Assembly: GCA_964549785.1 (NCBI GenBank)
Contig: CAZJXA010000063.1
Coordinates: 1 to 15,419, forward strand
Direction: 5' to 3'
DNA: 15,419 nt
Source: JBEIUO01 sp964549785
GTDB lineage: Bacteria; Planctomycetota; Phycisphaerae; Phycisphaerales; UBA1924
This document shows, in pieces, positions 14,545 through 15,419 of this stretch. A program made the translations under genes and the position numbers. Under the pieces are notes generated by a model. The model worked only from the letters and a program-made list of their open reading frames with translations. It was not told the DNA's origin and made no database searches. The stretch's first letter is position 1. Each line of letters opens with the position of its first letter.

Positions 14545-14938
14545 ACTTGAACACGCCCTTGCGATACCCGTAGAGGTACGCGACGACGGTGGTGAGCAGG
14601 AAGAAGAGGATACGGGCGAGCCAGATCATGCCCTCCTGGTTTGGGTAGGGCGCAATGTTGGGGAATGAGGCCGCCCATGGGTAGAGGAAAATCACCTCGA
14701 CGTCAAAGACGAGGAAGACCATCGCGATGAGGTAGAAGCGGACGTTGAACCGCTTGCGGGCGGTCCCGATGGGGTTCATCCCGGATTCGTAGGTCTGACC
14801 CTTGTTCTTGCCGGCGCGGTTGGGGCCGAGAAGGCGGGTGAGGACGAGATTCGCCGCGGCGAAGCCGACCACCATCATCACGATGATGAAAATGGGGAGG
14901 TAGGAGGCGAGATCGGTAGCGGCCAAGAGCGTGGTCAT
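14537..14938 (-). CDS. nuoA: NADH-quinone oxidoreductase subunit A (NuoA/NdhC)
   Basis: Small membrane subunit of respiratory complex I, next to the quinone channel. The 133-aa length is normal. Three membrane helices fall at about residues 12-36, 64-88 and 103-123. Diagnostic motifs are YESGMNPIG (50-58), with Glu51 at the loop near the quinone site, RFNVRFYLIAMVFLVFDVEV (63-82), with Asp79 and Glu81 in the second helix, and FLYPWA (84-89). ATG 14938 was chosen. The frame extends to 15052, but that part is Pro-rich and not NuoA-like. A TACCAT -10-like box (14953-14948) just upstream, with no ribosome site, hints at another short leader, although no -35 box is seen. The next genes downstream are not complex I genes; nuoB onwards must be elsewhere. 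Confidence 0.95.
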   Translation of the reverse strand: MTTLLAATDLASYLPIFIIVMMVVGFAAANLVLTRLLGPNRAGKNKGQTYESGMNPIGTARKRFNVRFYLIAMVFLVFDVEVIFLYPWAASFPNIAPYPNQEGMIWLARILFFLLTTVVAYLYGYRKGVFKFD

Positions 14939-14999
14939 GCGGGGGCAATGGTAGCCGGGTGACGCGGACATTCGGCCTGCGGCGACCGGTTTGGGGTGG

Positions 15000-15419
15000 T
15001 CAGGAAGCGGGTTGGGGGAGCGGGGTTGCGGTTTGGGCGTGGCGTCGTTCAAGGCGTTTCATTTGGCGGGCGGAGAGTCGCTGCGGCGTGGATGAAGTTG
15101 GCGGCGGTAGGGGGCTCAGCGGTTGGGAAGCATGGGACGGACGGGGCTGATGGGAGGGATTCTGAAGGGTCTGTGTTGTGACCGATCGTGTGGTCGGCGG
15201 GCTGCTGAACGGATCAATCAACTTTTGCGTGCCTGCGGCGCTGTGAGGCTCGGGCGGCGGCACTTGCCCCGTTCGGGGGGCCGCCGGCCGCGGCGTTGCA
15301 GGCGGGTTGTGCCCAGAACCGGCTGAGCCGCCGCTGAACGCGGTTGCCCCTGTCGGGGCGGGCACGGGGTGGCTGACCAGGGGGCTGGGTTGAACGCGCT
15401 CCGGCTGACGGGCGTTGAT
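15000..15419 (-). CDS. Possible C-terminal end of a Pro/Ser-rich protein (partial)
   Basis: An open frame enters from the right edge of the window and stops at 15000, 61 bp upstream of nuoA on the same strand (139 residues visible). It is very rich in Pro, Ser, Thr, Ala and Gln and looks intrinsically disordered, for example SPLPPPTSSTPQR, ending with a basic ARQMKRLERRHAQ and TPLPQPAS. No domain is recognisable. A disordered tail on an unseen protein is reasonable, but in DNA this G+C-rich an open frame of 420 bp can occur by chance, and codon third positions are less G/C-biased towards its end. The same DNA contains two short GCCCC/GGGG hairpins. If this is not coding, 14939-15419 is an empty intergenic region. 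Confidence 0.35.
   Translation of the reverse strand: MNARQPERVQPSPLVSHPVPAPTGATAFSGGSAGSGHNPPATPRPAAPRTGQVPPPEPHSAAGTQKLIDPFSSPPTTRSVTTQTLQNPSHQPRPSHASQPLSPLPPPTSSTPQRLSARQMKRLERRHAQTATPLPQPAS
15264..15359. repeat. Two similar GCCCC-N4-GGGG hairpins
   Basis: TTGCCCC-GTTC-GGGG begins at 15264 and TTGCCCC-TGTC-GGGGC begins at 15344. Both start with TTGCCCC, have four-base loops ending in TC, and form strong G-C stems (15266-15270 with 15275-15279, the outermost pair of these being G-G, and 15346-15350 with 15355-15359). They are 80 bp apart in the same orientation. They may be copies of a small repeat or just products of base composition; neither is followed by a T-tract. Confidence 0.35.

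Noticed and set aside
15180..15419. Possible structured RNA (RNase P, tmRNA, riboswitch) at the right edge
   Set aside because: I looked for conserved core elements of these RNAs and saw none; the G-rich hairpins alone are not enough.

Overview
The window (roughly 65% G+C by eye) looks like chromosomal DNA from a planctomycete, possibly of the Phycisphaerae. The main pointers are a Minf_1886/TIGR04138-type protein, which as I recall it is a Planctomycetes/Verrucomicrobia family, system II (ResB/CcsA) cytochrome c maturation with very large periplasmic portions, and FolE2. The taxonomic call is inference. There are no insertion sequences, phage genes or CRISPR arrays; nearly all of the DNA is coding.

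Layout. On the minus strand at the left edge, reading leftwards: an eight-helix membrane protein of unknown function (2155-1274), GTP cyclohydrolase FolE2 (1212-295) and tRNA-Lys(CUU) (82-10), the last with its own good promoter. Diverging from the membrane protein, only 25 bp away, is a plus-strand run: an amidohydrolase-superfamily deaminase (2181-3503), ResB (3576-6149), CcsA (6146-7906), 3-methyladenine DNA glycosylase (7899-8522) and the Minf_1886 protein (8637-9035). ResB/CcsA overlap by 4 bp and CcsA/Mpg by 8 bp, so these three are probably translationally coupled.

The centre is a nucleoside-salvage pair transcribed divergently: a concentrative nucleoside transporter (NupC/CNT, 10340-9060, minus) and a uridine-kinase-family P-loop kinase (10409-11014, plus). 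Their 68-bp shared spacer holds candidate back-to-back promoters that would give nearly leaderless mRNAs.

The right third is one tightly packed minus-strand run, probably a six-gene operon: NuoA (14938-14537), a DUF2752 membrane protein (14544-14059), two paralogous lipoproteins (14017-13328 and 13282-12617), a degenerate GT4-like glycosyltransferase (12603-11530) and a low-molecular-weight tyrosine phosphatase (11533-11033). The lipoproteins, glycosyltransferase and phosphatase suggest a cell-envelope or polysaccharide job. This is the best candidate here for an undescribed system, although no function can be proved from sequence. NuoA stands apart from any other complex I gene within the window. 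A proline-rich frame runs off the right edge.

Respiration is a recurring theme (cytochrome c maturation, NuoA, and a deaminase that might serve futalosine-type menaquinone synthesis), but only the cytochrome c pair is firmly tied together by gene overlap.
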